NCBI GenBank assembly: GCA_047606825.1
Contig: JASGDY010000112.1
Span: 62,001 to 126,000, forward strand
Source of the DNA: Rhizosphaericola sp047606825
GTDB lineage: Bacteria > Bacteroidota > Bacteroidia > Chitinophagales > Chitinophagaceae
Direction of reading: 5' to 3'
DNA length: 64,000 bases
This document shows, one piece after another, positions 63,045 to 64,000 of the stretch (position 1 is its first letter; each line of letters opens with the position of its first letter). Both the position numbers and the translations under genes were made by a program. The notes beneath the pieces were generated by a model. The model had not been told where the DNA came from. It ran no database searches and saw nothing but the letters and a program-made list of their open reading frames with translations.

Positions 63045-64000
63045 ATGCCAAGAACCATTCTAAGGAGATTAACGCGGAATTTTTTTCTCCTGCCGACTTT
63101 TTTGTTTTGTGGGCTGTTTCTGGTCGGTTGCCTGTCGCCGTTTCTCAATCCAGCGACATGGTGGGGCATTGGTTTTCTGAGTCTTTTGCAGCCGTATCTT
63201 ATTTGTCTTTTGCTGTTGGTTTTTATTTTTTGGTTGGCAGCCAAGCCTGTTTTTGCGTTGATACCATTGGTGAGCTTGCTGATAGGATGGAAACAGGTAC
63301 GCGCCATCTTTGCTGTCAACGGCATTGCCAGTTTCAACGTGGAGAAGAAAACGGGCAGCCTGCGTGTCGTCAGTTGGAACGTGGGTAACCTCAACGGACT
63401 GAGCAAACGTAAGGATGCGCTGCAGCACAGCCGCACAGAGATTGCCAATACGATACTGAGTATGAATCCTGATATTATATGTCTACAGGAGTTCAACCAT
63501 TCCAATACGCAGGGTAAGCAGGCGGACAATATTGGACTGTTTTCTGAACAGTATCCTTACTATTATTTTTCCAAGGATGTCAACAAACGCAATGGTTTTT
63601 ACCAGGCGGGCAGCATCATTTTTTCCAAATATCCTATCGTGGACACCGCACGCTTCCAATATCCTAACGGCATCAAGGAAAGCTTTATCTATGCCGACAT
63701 TGAAATCCAGAATGACACGGTGCGGGTGTACAATACGCACCTTCAGTCGTTTCGGCTCAATGATTCCGACTATAACAACCTAGAAAAAATCTCCACTGAC
63801 GAGGACGTGTCGGTTTCAGACAGCAAATCCTTACTTACCAAGATGAAGCGGGCCTTTACGCGGCGTGGCATCCAAGCGGATCTCATAAAGGCAAGAACGG
63901 GGACCTGTCCTTACAGAAGCCTGATATGCGGCGACTTCAACGATGTCCCGGGTTCGTATGTTTATTTTACCATTCGGCAGAAAAGAAAGGACGCTTTTTT
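63045..64000 (+). CDS. Second membrane-anchored EEP-family protein, 3' end outside window
   Basis: The ATG at 63045 starts an uninterrupted frame of 318 codons to the window edge. It begins MPRTILRRLTRNFFLLP and has three hydrophobic segments to about residue 85. The EEP domain then shows LRVVSWNVGNLNG, DIICLQEFNHSN and LICGDFNDVPGSYVY; the final SDHYP-type motif should lie beyond the window. It is a tandem paralogue of the gene before it, 201 bases away and separated by the palindromic repeat. Substrate unknown. Confidence 0.88.
   Translation, partial: MPRTILRRLTRNFFLLPTFLFCGLFLVGCLSPFLNPATWWGIGFLSLLQPYLICLLLLVFIFWLAAKPVFALIPLVSLLIGWKQVRAIFAVNGIASFNVEKKTGSLRVVSWNVGNLNGLSKRKDALQHSRTEIANTILSMNPDIICLQEFNHSNTQGKQADNIGLFSEQYPYYYFSKDVNKRNGFYQAGSIIFSKYPIVDTARFQYPNGIKESFIYADIEIQNDTVRVYNTHLQSFRLNDSDYNNLEKISTDEDVSVSDSKSLLTKMKRAFTRRGIQADLIKARTGTCPYRSLICGDFNDVPGSYVYFTIRQKRKDAF

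Overview
The window reads as chromosomal DNA of a member of Bacteroidota, probably Chitinophagaceae-like. The grounds are a SusC/SusD operon, several promoters of the form TTTG-N19/20-TAnnTTTG, an ExbB-ExbD-ExbD-TonB cluster, many Sec or lipoprotein exports, a prfB gene with the programmed frameshift, and few Shine-Dalgarno-like start sites. I ran no database search; family names come from recognised motifs and gene order.

Layout. 1-1613: end of a lactonase gene and thyA with its terminator. About 1694-9660: an AT-rich block that looks acquired, with an AraC regulator, a small membrane protein, three exported hydrolases (amidohydrolase, DUF885, a truncated M13 peptidase fused to a BRO-like remnant) and a decayed TPR gene split by an IS5-family element. 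It ends beside tRNA-Pro. 9953-16598: a MacB-like permease, rpe, an AT-rich serine hydrolase, an MFS exporter, a DUF4268 protein and prfB. 16618-17364: tRNA-Met, a small GIY-YIG nuclease gene followed by a second, decayed copy of the tRNA 3' part and terminator, then a 267 bp inverted-repeat element. 17449-25912: flippase, kdsA, exbB/exbD/exbD/tonB, a second tonB and mnmE. 26258-27653: an AbiE-type toxin-antitoxin pair. 28021-36749: desaturase, a large outer-membrane receptor, a MocR regulator divergent from a BtuB-like receptor, and a small lipoprotein. 36903-41481: a glycosyltransferase/dehydrogenase operon, RlpA, a HAD hydrolase and tRNA-Ile2.

41885-60498 is a beta-mannan utilisation locus. 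An AraC activator and an O-acetylesterase lie on the minus strand. The plus strand carries SusC, SusD, a surface glycan-binding lipoprotein, a GH26 mannanase, a GPH symporter, a GH130 mannosylglucose phosphorylase, a cellobiose/mannobiose 2-epimerase, a CE2 esterase, a GH3 beta-glucosidase and a second GH26. The logic is: cut acetylated (gluco)mannan at the surface, import oligosaccharides, deacetylate and trim them in the periplasm, take mannobiose through the inner membrane, epimerise it to mannosyl-glucose, and phosphorolyse that to mannose-1-phosphate and glucose. Two 13 bp direct repeats exactly 20 bp apart upstream of susC look like the AraC activator site.

60881-64000 holds a SYLF protein and two membrane-anchored endonuclease/exonuclease/phosphatase-family proteins, the last cut by the window edge. 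Long palindromic repeats lie in several gaps (36064, 60662, 62885). The most unusual item is the tRNA-Met/GIY-YIG arrangement.
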